Assembly: GCA_017590115.1 (NCBI GenBank)
Contig: JAGGNK010007460.1
Coordinates: 84,508-148,507 of the forward strand
Direction of reading: 5' to 3'
Origin: Montifringilla adamsi
Lineage: Eukaryota > Chordata > Aves > Passeriformes > Passeridae
Length of the DNA: 64,000 nucleotides
Shown here piece by piece: positions 1-10,573 of the stretch. Both the position numbers and the translations under genes were made by a program. The notes under the pieces were generated by a model. That model ran no database searches and was not told the DNA's origin. It saw only the letters and a list, made by a program, of their open reading frames with translations. Position 1 is the stretch's first letter; every line of letters begins with the position of its first letter.

Positions 1-540
1 GATTGGGGTTTATGGGATTGAGGATTGATGGGATTGATGGGATTGGGGATTGAGGTTTATGGGATTGGGGTTGATGGGATTTGGGATTGATGGGATTGGG
101 GATTGATGGGATTGATGGGATTGGAGTTTATGGGATTGATGGGATTGGGATTGATGGGATTTGGGATTGATGGGATTTGGGATTGATGGGATTTGGGATT
201 GATGGGATTTGGGATTGATGGGATTTGGGATTGATGGGATTTGGGATTGATGGGATTTGGGATTGATGGGATTTGGGATTGATGGGATTTGGGATTGATG
301 ATTGATGGGATTGATGGGATTGGGAAATGATGGGATTGATGGGATTGGGATTGATGGGATTTGGGATTTGGGATTGATGGGATTGGGAAATGATGGGATT
401 GATGTGTTTGGAGTTTATTTGTTTGGGGTTTATAGGATTGATGGGATTAGTGGGATTGGGGTTTATGGGATTGGGATTTGAGGATTTTGGGGTTTATGGG
501 ATTGGGGGATTCGGTGGAATTTGAGGAATTTGGGGGATTT
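1..540. repeat. GGGATT-type tandem array
   Basis: Tandem repeat dominated by a 16-base unit GATTGATGGGATTTGG, most regular at about 160-300 and degenerate on both sides. The strand is G/T/A rich with almost no C. No gene or splice-like structure is visible. Confidence 0.9.
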
Positions 541-699
541 TGGTGGCTTTGTCTTAAAAACCCTCCGGGGTTGGGGAAAAGAAGAGTCGGGATTTTTTTC
601 CCCAAGGAATTTTCTTGGATTTTGAGGGAAATTCTGGGATGAGAAAAAGTGGGAATGAAGGAATTTTGGTGTTGGTTCAGTGGGAAAAGTTTGGGATTT

Positions 700-1500
700 T
701 GATCCTCCTGACCCTTAAAAATTCCCTTAAACATTTTTTAAATTCTCTACAAATTCCCTAAAAAATTCCTTAAAAATTCAATTAAAATTCCCTTTAAATT
801 ATATTTTTAAAATCCCTTTTAAATTTCTTTTAAAATTCCTTAAAAATTCCCTTTGAATTCCTGGAAAATTCCTTTAAAAATCCCTTTTAAATTCCTTTAA
901 AATTCCATTAAAATTCCTTTTAAATTTCTTTAAAATTCCATTAAAATTCCTTTTAAATTCCTTTAAAATTCCATTAAAATTCCATTAAAATTCCTTTAAA
1001 ATTCCCTTTAAATTCTTTCCAAATCCCTTTAAACTTCTTTAAAATTCCTTAAAATTTCCCTTTAAATTCCTTTTCAAATCCTTTAAAATCCTTTCAGAAT
1101 CCTTAAAATTCCGGGAACCCCAATCCCACGGGGATCCCAAATCCCTCTGGATTCCCAAATCCCGCGGGAATTTCACATTTCCCATCATTTTCCCACCTTT
1201 TTCCCCTTTTCCCGCCTTTTTCTGTCCCTCCCCCACCATTTCCCGTCTCTTTTCCACCATTTCAATTCCATCATTTTCTACCTTTCCCCTCCCTTTTCCC
1301 ATTTTCCCCTCTTTTTTTCCCCAAATTTCCCATTTTCCCCCATTTTTCCCCATTTCCCCCCCATTTTTCCCCAAAATTCCAATTTCCCCCCATTTTCCCC
1401 ATTTTTTTCCCCAGTTTCCCGCCCCTCCCCCACCCCCCAGACCCAAAGAGGTGAAAAAAGAGGAACAAAGGAAAAAAAAAGACAAAAATCCAAAATCCCG
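700..1500. repeat. AT-rich then pyrimidine-rich low-complexity tract
   Basis: From 700 to 1110 the sequence is an array of AAATTCC-type words (TTAAAATTCC and variants). From 1170 to 1450 it becomes C/T-rich (CCCATTTTCCCC type). No gene is visible. It lies just beyond the probable 3' end of the minus-strand kinase gene. Confidence 0.8.
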
Positions 1501-1505
1501 GGAAT

Positions 1506-1511
1506 TTTATT
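1506..1511 (-). terminator. Candidate polyadenylation signal of the SBK-like gene
   Basis: The plus strand reads TTTATT, so the minus strand carries AATAAA. It lies about 480 bases beyond the last in-frame stop of the kinase reading frame and is the first canonical signal in that direction. If it is used, the 3' UTR would contain the CAGGTG array at 1522-1860. This is inferred from position and motif only. Confidence 0.45.
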
Positions 1512-1521
1512 GAATTCGTGA

Positions 1522-1860
1522 TCCCCAGGTGTGCCCAGGTGAGCACAGGTGAGTCCAGGTGTGTCCAGGTGAGCACAGGTGTGCCCAGGTGAGTACAGGT
1601 GTGTCCAGGTGTGTCCAGGTGAGCACAGGTGTGTCCAGGTGAGCACAGGTGTGCCCAGGTGAGTACAGGTGTGTCCAGGTGTGTCCAGGTGAGCACAGGT
1701 GTGTCCAGGTGAACCCAGGTGAGCACAGGTGTGTCCAGGTGAGTACAGGTGTGCCCAGGTGTGTCCAGGTGAGCACAGGTGAGTCCAGGTAACCCCAGGT
1801 GAGCACAGGTGAGCACAGGTATGTCCAGGTGTGCCCAGGTGAGCTCAGGTAACCCGAGGT
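1522..1860. repeat. 10-bp CAGGTG minisatellite
   Basis: About 33 consecutive decamers alternating CAGGTGTGTC, CAGGTGAGCA and CAGGTGTGCC types. Every unit carries CAGGTG and the spacing is almost exactly ten bases. The array continues in looser form (CCAGGTGTTCCC type) to about 2110. It probably lies within the 3' UTR of the kinase gene. Confidence 0.9.
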
Positions 1861-1987
1861 GTGGCTCCCTGCCCATCCCAGGTGTTCCCATCACTGTCAG
1901 GTGTGCCCATCACCTGTCCAGGTGTGCTGGGCCCATCCCAGGTGTGCCCATCACTCTCCAGGTGCTTCCAGCCCCTTCCAGGTGTCT

Positions 1988-4900
1988 CTATCCCATCTCC
2001 AGGTGTTTCCATCTCACTCCAGGTGTTCCCAGCCCATCTCCAAATGTTCCCCTCACCTGCCCAGCTGTCTCTAACCCACGTCCAGGTGTTCCCCTCACCT
2101 GCCCAGGTGTCCCCACCTCGCTGCTGGGGGATCGGGAGTCACCTGCGGGGCTCACCTGGCCGCTCTCACCTGAGAGAGCCACGTGGCCACTCCCACTCTC
2201 ACCTGCGGGGCTCACCTGTCCCCCCTCACCTGTGAGGCTCACCTGACTGCTCCTGCCGTCCCCAGCAGGGCTCACCTGGCCACTCCCACCTTCAGCCGTG
2301 GGACTCACCTGGCTGCTGTCACCTGTGGGGCTCACCTGGCCGCTCCCACCTGCAGAGCTCACCTGTCCCCCCTCCCCCGCAGAGCTCACCTGGCCGCTCT
2401 CACCTGCAGAGCTCACCTGGCTCCCCTCACCTGCAGAGCTCACCTGTCCCCCCTCCCCCGCAGAGCTCACCTGGCTGCTCCCGCTCTCACCTGCAGAGCT
2501 CACCTGTCCCCCCTCCCCCGCAGAGCTCACCTGTCCCCCCTCCCCAACAGAGCTCACCTGTCCCCCCTCCCCAACAGAGCTCACCTGTCCCCCCTCCCCA
2601 ACAGAGCTCACCTGTCCCCCCTCCCCAACAGAGCTCACCTGTCCCCCCTCCCCCGCAGAGCTCACCTGTCCCCGCTGCCCCGCCCAGGCCCCGCCCAGGT
2701 ACCTGAGCACCTCTCCAGGTGGGCAGCGCCGCGCGGGCTGGGGGTGGAGCAGCCCCCGCAGCAGCGCCAGCCCCGCCCCCCCCAGCCCCCGCCAGGTGCG
2801 CGGCGGCCGCGGCAGCGCCTCACCTGCGCAGGTGCGGCCGTGCCACGCCCGGAAGCGGCGGAAGGCGGGGTCGGAGCGCGCAGGTGAGGCCCAGGGGAAG
2901 GTGCCGGTGAGCAGCGCGAAAAGCAGCACGCCGAACGCCCAGGTGTCCGCCGCGGGCTCCAGCCGCCGCCGCCGCGCCTCACCTGCCCGCAGGTGCAGCA
3001 GCTCAGGTGCGGCGTAAGGGGCGGGGCCGGGGGCGGGGCGCACCTGCCAGCCCTGCACGCGCGTCAGGCCGAAGTCGCCGAGCTTGACCAGGTGACACTC
3101 GCGGTCGAAGGCCAGCACGTTGTCCAGCTTCAGGTCGCGGTGCACCAGGGCGTGGCCGTGCAGGTAAGACAGGGCCGAGCACACCTGGGCGGCGCAGCGC
3201 TTCACCTGCGGCTCCGGGAGACCCACCTGGGGACGGGGGACACACCTGGGGTCACACCTGGGAGGGGCAGTGATTCACCTGCATCTCTGGGAGACCCACC
3301 TGGGGACGGGGGACACACCTGGGGTCACACCTGGGGACAGGTAACACACCTGGGGTCACACCTGGGGGCACCTGGTTCACACTTGGGAAGGACAGTGATT
3401 CACCTGGGGCTCTGGGAGACTCACCTGGGGACAGGTAACATACCAGAGGACAGGTAAAACACCTGGGGACAGGTAAAACGCCTGTGGGCAGCTGGGGGCA
3501 CACCTGGGCGGGTTCACCTGTGGCTCAAGGAGACCCACCTGGGCATGGGGGGGCACCTGGGGGCACTTGGGACACACCTATGGGGTCACTCAGTGTCACC
3601 TGGGGGTACCTGGGGAGCACCTGGGGACACACCTGGGGGCACCCAGCACTGTCACCCAGCCAGTGCTGTGTCACCTGAGAGGTCACCTGAGCACACCTCT
3701 CCTCCCACCAGGTGCAAAACTGTCCCCTCTTCCCACTCACCTGTCCCACCTGTCCCTCACCTGTGACTCACCCCAGGTGTGAGCAGCCCGCACAGGTCCC
3801 CGGCAGGTGTGAGCTCCATCCCTTACCTGTCACACCTGTCCCATCTGTCCCACCTGTCCCTCACCTGTCCCTCACCTCACACCTGTCCCACTCACCTGTC
3901 CCTCACGTCCTACCTTCACCTGTCCCACTCACCTGACCCTCACCTCACACCTGTCCCTCACCTGTCCCTCACCTGTCCTACCTGTCCCTCACCTGTAACT
4001 CAGCTGTCCCTCACCTGTCCTACCTGTCCCTCACCTGTGACTCACCCCAGGTGTGAGCAGCCCGCACAGGTCCCCGGCAGGTGCGAGCTCCTGGGCGAAG
4101 CCGAACTCCGTGGGGGTCTCGAAGGCGAGCGGCAGCACCTGCACGCAGGTGAGCGCCCCCCGCAGGCACAGGTGAGTGCAGAACTCCCGCAGGAAGCCCC
4201 ACCTGGGCGTGCGCTCCTTGGAGAGCAGCTTCAGCGCCACCTGCGCACCTGCACAGGTAACAGCTGGGTCAGGGAACACACCTGCACAGGGAACACACCT
4301 GCACAGGTAACAGGTGGGTCAGGGAACACACCTGCACAGGGAACACACCTGCACAGGTAACAGCTGGGTCAGGGAACACACCTGGACAGGGACAAACACA
4401 CCTGGGACAGGGAACACACCTGGAGAGGGACAGACACACTTGGGCAGGTAACACAGCTGGGACAGGGACAGACACACCTGGGACAGGGAACACACCTGGA
4501 GAGGGACAGACACACTTGGGCAGGTAACACAGCTGGGACAGGTAACACACCTGGGTCAGGGAACACACCTGGACAGGGAACACAGCTGGGACAGGGAACA
4601 CAACTGGGACAGGGAACACACCTGGACAGGGACAGACACACCTGGGACAGGGAACACACCTGGAGAGGGACAGACACACTTGGGTAGGTAACACAGCTGG
4701 GACAGGTAACACACCTGGGTCAGGGAACACACCTGGACAGGGAACACAGCTGGGACAGGGAACACACCTGGACAGGGACAGACACACTTGGGTAGGTAAC
4801 ACAGCTGGGACAGGTAACACACCTGGGTCAGGGAACACACCTGACAGGGAACACAGCTGGGACAGGTAACACAGCTGGGTCAGGGAACACACCTGCACAG

Positions 4901-6521
4901 GGACAGACACACCTGGACAGGTAACACAGCTGGACAGGTAACAGCCCTGCACAGGTAACAGACCTGGGACAGGGAACACACTGGGATAGGTACAGACACA
5001 CCTGGGGGAGGGACAGACACACCTGGGCACACATGGGGACACCTGGGGGACAATGACCCAGCTGATCCCCAGGTGTGTCCAGGTGATCCCAAGTGCACTC
5101 AGGTGTCCCCAGGTGTCCCCAGCCCTCCCCAGGTATACCCAGGTACCCCCAGGTGCCCCCAGGTATACCCAGGTACCCCCAGGTGTGCCCAGGTATCCCC
5201 AGGTGTCCCAGGTGCCCCCAGTTGTCCCCAGCTGTCCCCAGGTGCCCCCAGGTGTGCCCAGGTGTCCCAGGTGCCCCCAGGTGTCCCCGGTGTCCCCAGG
5301 TGTCCCGCTGGGTCAGGTAACACACCTGGGACAGGGACAGACACACCTGGGCAGGTAACACAGCTGGGACAGGTAACACACCTGGGTCAGGGAACACACC
5401 TGACAGGGAACACAGCTGGGACAGGTAACACAGCTGGGTCAGGGAACACACCTGCACAGGGACAGACACACCTGGACAGGTAACACAGCTGGACAGGTAA
5501 CAGCCCTGCACAGGTAACAGACCTGGGACAGGGAACACACTGGGATAGGTACAGACACACCTGGGGGAGGGACAGACACACCTGGGCACACATGGGGACA
5601 CCTGGGGGACAATGACCCAGCTGATCCCCAGGTGTGTCCAGGTGATCCCAAGTGCACTCAGGTGTCCCCAGGTGTCCCCAGCCCTCCCCAGGTATACCCA
5701 GGTGCCCCCAGGTGTCCCCAGGTGTGCCCGGTGCCCTCACCTCCGTGCCGGGGCCGTGCCAGCAGCACGCGCCCGTAGGAGCCGCTGCCCAGCTCTCCCA
5801 GTACGTCCCAGTCCCGCTCCAGCGCCCGCCGGGGCAGCGCCCGGTCTGCGCGAGCCATCAGCGCCTGCGGGGACCAGTGCGGACCAGTGCGGACCAGTGC
5901 GGACCGGTATGGACCAGTATAGGCCAGTATAGACCAGAACAGACCAGCACAAACCGGTATGGAACAGTATGGACCAGTATGGACCAGTGCGGACCAGTAC
6001 AGACCAGTATGGTCCAGTACGGACCAGTACAAACCAGTACAAACCTGCAGGAGGCGCTCCTGAGCCTGCGCCACAGACTCCTCATCATCATCATCACCTT
6101 CATCATCAGTGGCCTCCAAGGGGACATCCATGATCTGCCACCAGTGTAAACCAGTATGAACCAGTACAGACCAGTACAGACCAGTACAGACCAGTACAAA
6201 CCAGTACAAACCAGTACAGACCTGCAGGAGGCGCTCCTGAGCCTGCACCAATGACTGCTCATCATCATCACCTTCATCATCATCATCACCATCAGCGGCC
6301 TCTGAGGGAGCATCCATGGCCTGCAGACCAGTATAAACCAGTATGGACCAGTGTAAACCAGCATGAACCAGTATGAACCAGTATGGATCAGCACAGACCA
6401 GTACAGACCAGTATAAACCAGTACAGACCTGCAGGAGGTGCTGCTGAGCGTGCGTCACAGATTCCTCCTCATCATCATCATCATCACCTTCATCATCAGC
6501 GGCCTCTGAGGGGGCATCCAT
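1988..6521 (-). CDS. SBK2: SBK-family serine/threonine kinase (SBK2/SBK3-like)
   Basis: Four-exon gene. Exon 1 exists in three alternative copies (6429-6521, 6222-6317, 6045-6131), each with its own ATG; then come exon 2 5741-5864, exon 3 4046-4248 and exon 4 1988-3226. With the 6222-6317 copy the model is 553 residues. Junction phases (0, 1, 0) agree and all introns are GT-AG. Kinase landmarks in order are the glycine loop GSGSYGRV, VALK with the ATP-anchoring lysine, FLREFC with the helix-C glutamate, HRDLKLDN, DFGLTR and APEL. The stretches FAQELAPAGDL and VGLPEPQVKRC are typical of SBK kinases. Human SBK2 is about 350 residues; here exon 4 stays open about 200 residues beyond the kinase fold through in-frame repeats, so the true C-terminus is uncertain. 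Assignment to SBK2 rather than SBK3 rests mainly on the ZNF628/SRCR neighbourhood. Confidence 0.8.
2160..2690 (-). repeat. In-frame 27-bp repeat in the kinase C-terminal reading frame
   Basis: Tandem 27-base units, most regular at 2520-2660, stay in frame with the kinase and read as a nine-residue repeat GQVSSVGEG with variants GQVSSAGEG and SGQVSPTGD. Each unit contains a donor-like CAGGTGAGCTC on the minus strand. The region is either a genuine low-complexity tail or a 3' UTR that happens to be open; the sequence cannot decide. Confidence 0.7.
3227..4045 (-). repeat. SBK intron 3, filled with copies of both flanking exon junctions
   Basis: The intron between exons 3 and 4 contains partial copies of its own borders. 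The acceptor side of exon 4 (gggagacccacctgggga and variants) recurs near 3285, 3405 and 3520. The donor side of exon 3, with the codons for DLCGLLTPG, recurs at about 3766-3815 with near identity to 4031-4090. The rest is CACCTG-rich repeat. No other gene is seen. Confidence 0.75.
4249..5740 (-). repeat. SBK intron 2, acceptor-derived CACCTG/GGACAG array
   Basis: Array of CACACCTG plus GGACAGGGAACA modules that begins as repeats of the exon 3 acceptor (gcacaggtaacagctggg at 4251, again near 4300 and 4345). About 240 bases (4850-5098) reappear almost unchanged at 5405-5657, a duplication with an offset of 559. A block of CCCCAGGTGTNCCCAGGT units lies at 5100-5310 and 5640-5730. No gene is seen. 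Confidence 0.8.
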
Positions 6522-7215
6522 GGCCTGCAGACCAGTATGGACCAGTATGAGTCACCTTCATCCGAGGGGGCGTCCATGGCCTGGACCAGTAGGGACCAGT
6601 ATGGACCAGTATGGACCAGTATAACACAGTGTAAACCAGTACAGACCAGTATGGACCAGTGTGAACCAGTGTAACCAGTAGAAACCAGTACAAACTGGTA
6701 CGGACCAGTATAACCCGGTACAGACCAGTATAACCCCATATAACCAGTATAAACCAGTATAACCCAGTCTAACCAGTATAACCTGGTACAGACCAGTATA
6801 ACCCAGTACAGACCAGTATAACCAGTACAGACCAGTACAAACCAGTACAAACCAGTACAAACCAGTACAGATCAGTATGACCAGTACAGACCAGTGCAAA
6901 CCAGTACAGACCAGTATAACCAGTACAGACCAGTGCAAACCAGTACAGACCAGTACAAACCAGTACAAACCAGTACAAACCAGTACAGATCAGTATGACC
7001 AGTACAGACCAGTGCAAACCAGTACAGACCAGTATGACCTGTACAGACCAGTACAAACCAGTACAGACCAGTATAACCAGTACAGACCAGTACAAACCAG
7101 TACAAACCAGTACAAACCAGTACAGATCAGTATGACCAGTACAGACCAGTGCAAACCAGTACAGACCAGTATGACCTGTACAGACCAGTACAAACCAGTA
7201 CAGACCAGTATAGGC
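5865..7215 (-). repeat. 10-bp CCAGTA minisatellite carrying duplicated first exons
   Basis: Long array of ACCAGTACAA / ACCAGTATGG decamers. Between 6045 and 6521 it is interrupted by three copies of the kinase first exon, and near 6545-6580 by a truncated fourth (MDAPSDEGD). The minus strand has no stop over very long stretches, a by-product of the 30-base superperiod. Confidence 0.85.
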
Positions 7216-7219
7216 CACC

Positions 7220-8090
7220 TGTCCGAGTGCCACCGGTGTCACCAATGTCCCCGGGGCCACCCGTGCCACCCGCGCCACCTGTTCCCGTGCCCCCAGTGCC
7301 ACCAGTGCCCCCAGTGCCACCTGTCCCAGTGCCACCAGCGTGCCCAGGTGGCCCCGAGGGTGGGGGTGGCCCCGAGTGTCCCCAGGGTCCCCCAGCTGTC
7401 CCCAGGGGGGCCCGGATGGCCCCGAGTGTCCCCAGCTGTCCCCAAGAGGGGCCCGCCCAGCTGCCCCCAGGGTGCCCCAAGTGTCCCCCAGCTGTCCCCA
7501 GGGTGGCCCAGCTGTCCCCTGGAAGGGCCCAGGGGTGGCCCCGAGTGTCCCCAGGGTCCCACAGATGTCACCAGAGTGCCCCAGGGTGCCCCCAGCTGTC
7601 CCCGGGGTGTCCCCGCTGTCCCCAAGGGGCCCCAGGGGTGGTGGCCCAGCTGTCCCCAGGGTCCCCCAGCTGTCCCCAGGGTCCCTCAGCTGTCCCCAAG
7701 GGTGCCCCAGGGTCCCCCCCCAACCGTCCCCAGGGTGTCCCCAATGTCCCTCCGCTGTCCCCAAGGGGGCCCGGATGGCCCCGAGTGTCCCCAAGTGTCG
7801 CCGAGGGTGGCCCAGCTGTCCCCAGGGTCCCTCAGCTGTCCCCAAGGGTGGCCCGGGGGGTCCCCCAGCTGTCCCCGGGGTGTCGCAGGTGTCCCACCTG
7901 TGTCCGGGCGCTGTGGCTGTCCCCAGGTGTCCCCGCTGTCCCCTGTCCGTGTCCCCCCCGCTGGCCCCGCGGTTGTGACTCAGAGTTTCCCGTGCTCGCG
8001 GTGCCACCGCCCCGCCGGGATTGTCACCTGCGCGGCGACAGCGCGGGGACAGCGCGGGGAGAGGGGGGGACACGGGGGGAGCTGGGGTGC
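7220..8090. repeat. CAGCTGTCCCCAGGG minisatellite
   Basis: GC-rich tandem units of the form CCCAGCTGTCCCCAGGGT, each with a CAGCTG E-box core. At the right edge (about 7970-8070) the sequence becomes unique, with an AP-1-like TGACTCA at 7976-7982 and CpG-rich DNA. This edge could belong to the kinase promoter, but no clear transcription start is visible. Confidence 0.75.
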
Positions 8091-8094
8091 ATGG

Positions 8095-8400
8095 AGCTGT
8101 ACTGAGCCATACTGGTGCTGTACTGGGACCGTACTGGGGCTGTACTGGGACTGTACTGGGCCATACTGGAGCTGTACTGGGCCGTACTGGGGCTGTACTG
8201 GGCCATACTGGGGCTGTACTGGGACTGTACTGGGGCTGTACTGGGGCTGTACTGGGACCGTACTGGGACTGTACTGGGGCTGTACTGGGACCGTACTGGG
8301 ACCGTACTGGGGCTGTACTGGGACTGTACTGGGCCATACTGGAGCTGTACTGGGCCGTACTGGGGCTGTACTGGGCCATACTGGGGCTGTACTGGGACCC
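8095..8400. repeat. GTACTGG minisatellite, opposite orientation to 5.9-7.2 kb
   Basis: Tandem decamers and 12-mers of CTGTACTGGG type. Same word family as the ACCAGTA array at 5865-7215 but on the other strand. Confidence 0.85.
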
Positions 8401-8455
8401 CCGCCGTCCCTCCCGCCCCTCCCCCCCGCACCTGTCGCTGTCTCTGCCCTTCCCC

Positions 8456-9480
8456 GGTAATTAATCCCTGCCGCTAATTAACCCCTGCGGGAGTCCCGCT
8501 CATTAATCATTCCCGCTCATTAATCATTCCTGGTCGTTAATCATCCTGGTCATTAATCATCCCCGCTAATTAACCCCTGCGGCAGCTCAGCCCGCTCATT
8601 AATCATCCTGGTCATTAATCATCCCCTGTCATTAATCATCCCCGCTAATTAACCCCTGTAGCAGCTCCGGTCATTAATCATCCCCTGCCATTAATCATCC
8701 CCTGCCATTAATCATCCCCGCTAATTAACCCCTGCAGCAGCTCAGCCCGGTCATTAGTCATCTTGGTCATTAATCATTCATGGTCATTAATCATTCCCTG
8801 GTAATTAATCACTACCCCGTAATTAATCATTCCAAGGTAATCAATTATTCCCGGTAATTAATCACACCCAGTAATTAATAATTCAGCCCAGTCCATCCCA
8901 GTCCATCCCAGTCCCTCCCAGTCCATCCCAGTCCATCCCAGTCCATCCCAGTTTATCCCAGTATATCCCAGTCTATCCCAGTTTATCCCAGTTTATCCCA
9001 GTCCCTCCCAGTCCATCCCAGTTTATCCCAGCCGCTCCCGCACCGGTCGGGCCGAGCCGCGGCTCATTAACAGCGCCGGTAATTAACGCCCGCCGCTAAT
9101 TAACCCCCGCCCTGCCGCCACGGACCATCCCCGGTAACTAATCATTCCCGTAATTAATCATTCCCCGGTAATTAAGAATTCCCTGGTAATTAGTCATTCA
9201 TCCTAGTAATTATTCATTCCCTGATAATTATTAATTCCCTGGTAATTAATAATTGCCTGATAATTAGTCATTCATCCTAGTAATTAATCATTCCCTGCTC
9301 ATTAAGAATTCCTTGCTCATTAATAATTGGTCCCGGTCATTAATCATTCCTGCCGGTCATTAATCATTCCTCATGGCAATTAATCACCCCCGGTAATCAA
9401 TCCCGGCTCATTAATCATTCCTGCCGGTCATTAATCACTCCCCGGTAATCAACCCCGGTAATTAATCACCGCTAATTAGC
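8456..9480. repeat. Homeodomain-core (ATTAATCA / TAATTAA) array
   Basis: About 1 kb of degenerate repeats of TCATTAATCATCCCC and CTAATTAACCCCTG type, giving dozens of TAAT/ATTA cores separated by C/G-rich spacers. A short CCCAGTCCAT block interrupts it at 8885-9030 and a CpG-rich unique piece at 9030-9120. No gene is visible. Confidence 0.8.
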
Positions 9481-9489
9481 GCAGCCACA

Positions 9490-10110
9490 GGTGGCCGGGG
9501 GGGGGGGGGGGGGCGGATACTGGTGGATACTGGTGCCATACTGGGGGATACTGGGAGTCACTGGGGCCGTACTGGGCCATAGTGGGAATCACTGGGGCCA
9601 AACTGGGAGGATACTGGGACGGACTGGGGCCATACTGGGAGTCACTGGGGCCAAACTGGGAGGATACTGGGATGGACTGGAGCCATACTGGGAGTCACTG
9701 GGGCCAAACTGGGAGGATACTGGGATGGACTGGGGCCATACTGGGCGTCACTGGGGCCAAACTGGGAGGATACTGGGCCATAATGGGATGGACTGTGGCC
9801 ATACTGGGAGTCCCTGGGGCCATACAGGATCATACTGGGAATCGCTGGGGCTGTACTGGGATGAACTGGGGCCATACTGGGATGGACTGGCCTGTATTGG
9901 GAGTCACTGGGGCCATACTGGGATGGACTGGGGCCATACTGGGAAGGACTGGGGCCATACTGGGATGGACTGGCCCGTGCTGGGAGTCACTGGGGCCATA
10001 CAGGATCATACTGGGATGGACTGGTTCATACTGGGAATAACTGGGGCCATACTGGGAATCGCTGGGGCCGTACTGGGATGGACTGGGAGTCACTGGGGCC
10101 ATACTGGGAG
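9490..10110. repeat. ATACTGGGATGGACTGGGGCC minisatellite
   Basis: After a run of 18 G, about 600 bases of ACTGGG-containing units with recurring 27-54 base superunits. The remainder to 10573 is CAGGTGGGCAC-type repeat leading into the ZNF628 stop codon, probably its 3' UTR. No clear AATAAA was found for ZNF628 here. Confidence 0.8.
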
Positions 10111-10573
10111 ACAAAACTGCCCAGCCCCCACTCCCAGTAACCCACTCCCCCTTTGGCACCGCCCCCAACCCCGGGCACCCCTCAGGTACCCCCGGGCACC
10201 CCTCACCTGGGCAGGTGAGCTCAGGTACCCCAGGTACCCCCCAGGTACCCCCGGGCACCCCTCACCTGGGCAGGTGAGCTCAGGTACCCCAGGTACCCCC
10301 GGGCACCCCTCACCTGCAGGCACAGGTGTGAACGGGGCAGGGCACGGGGTCCCCTGGGCCAGGAGCACCTGGGGGGTTCCAGGTGGGCACCGGGCACCTC
10401 CAAGTCGTGTCCAGGTGGGCACTGGGCACCTGTGTGGTCTCCAGGTGAGCACCAGGCACCTGACATGCCCAGGTGGGTACTGGGCACCTTCAAGGTGTGT
10501 CCAGGTGGACACCAGGCACGTCCAGGTGGGCACTGGGCCCCTCTGACATGTCCAGGTGGGCACTGCGCACCTC

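Noticed and set aside
1..540. Telomeric repeat
   Set aside because: The unit is GATTGATGGGATTTGG rather than TTAGGG.
6769..8460. Open frames above 500 codons on both strands
   Set aside because: They span CCAGTA and CCCAGCTG minisatellites; the translation is periodic and frames are open only because the unit lacks stops.
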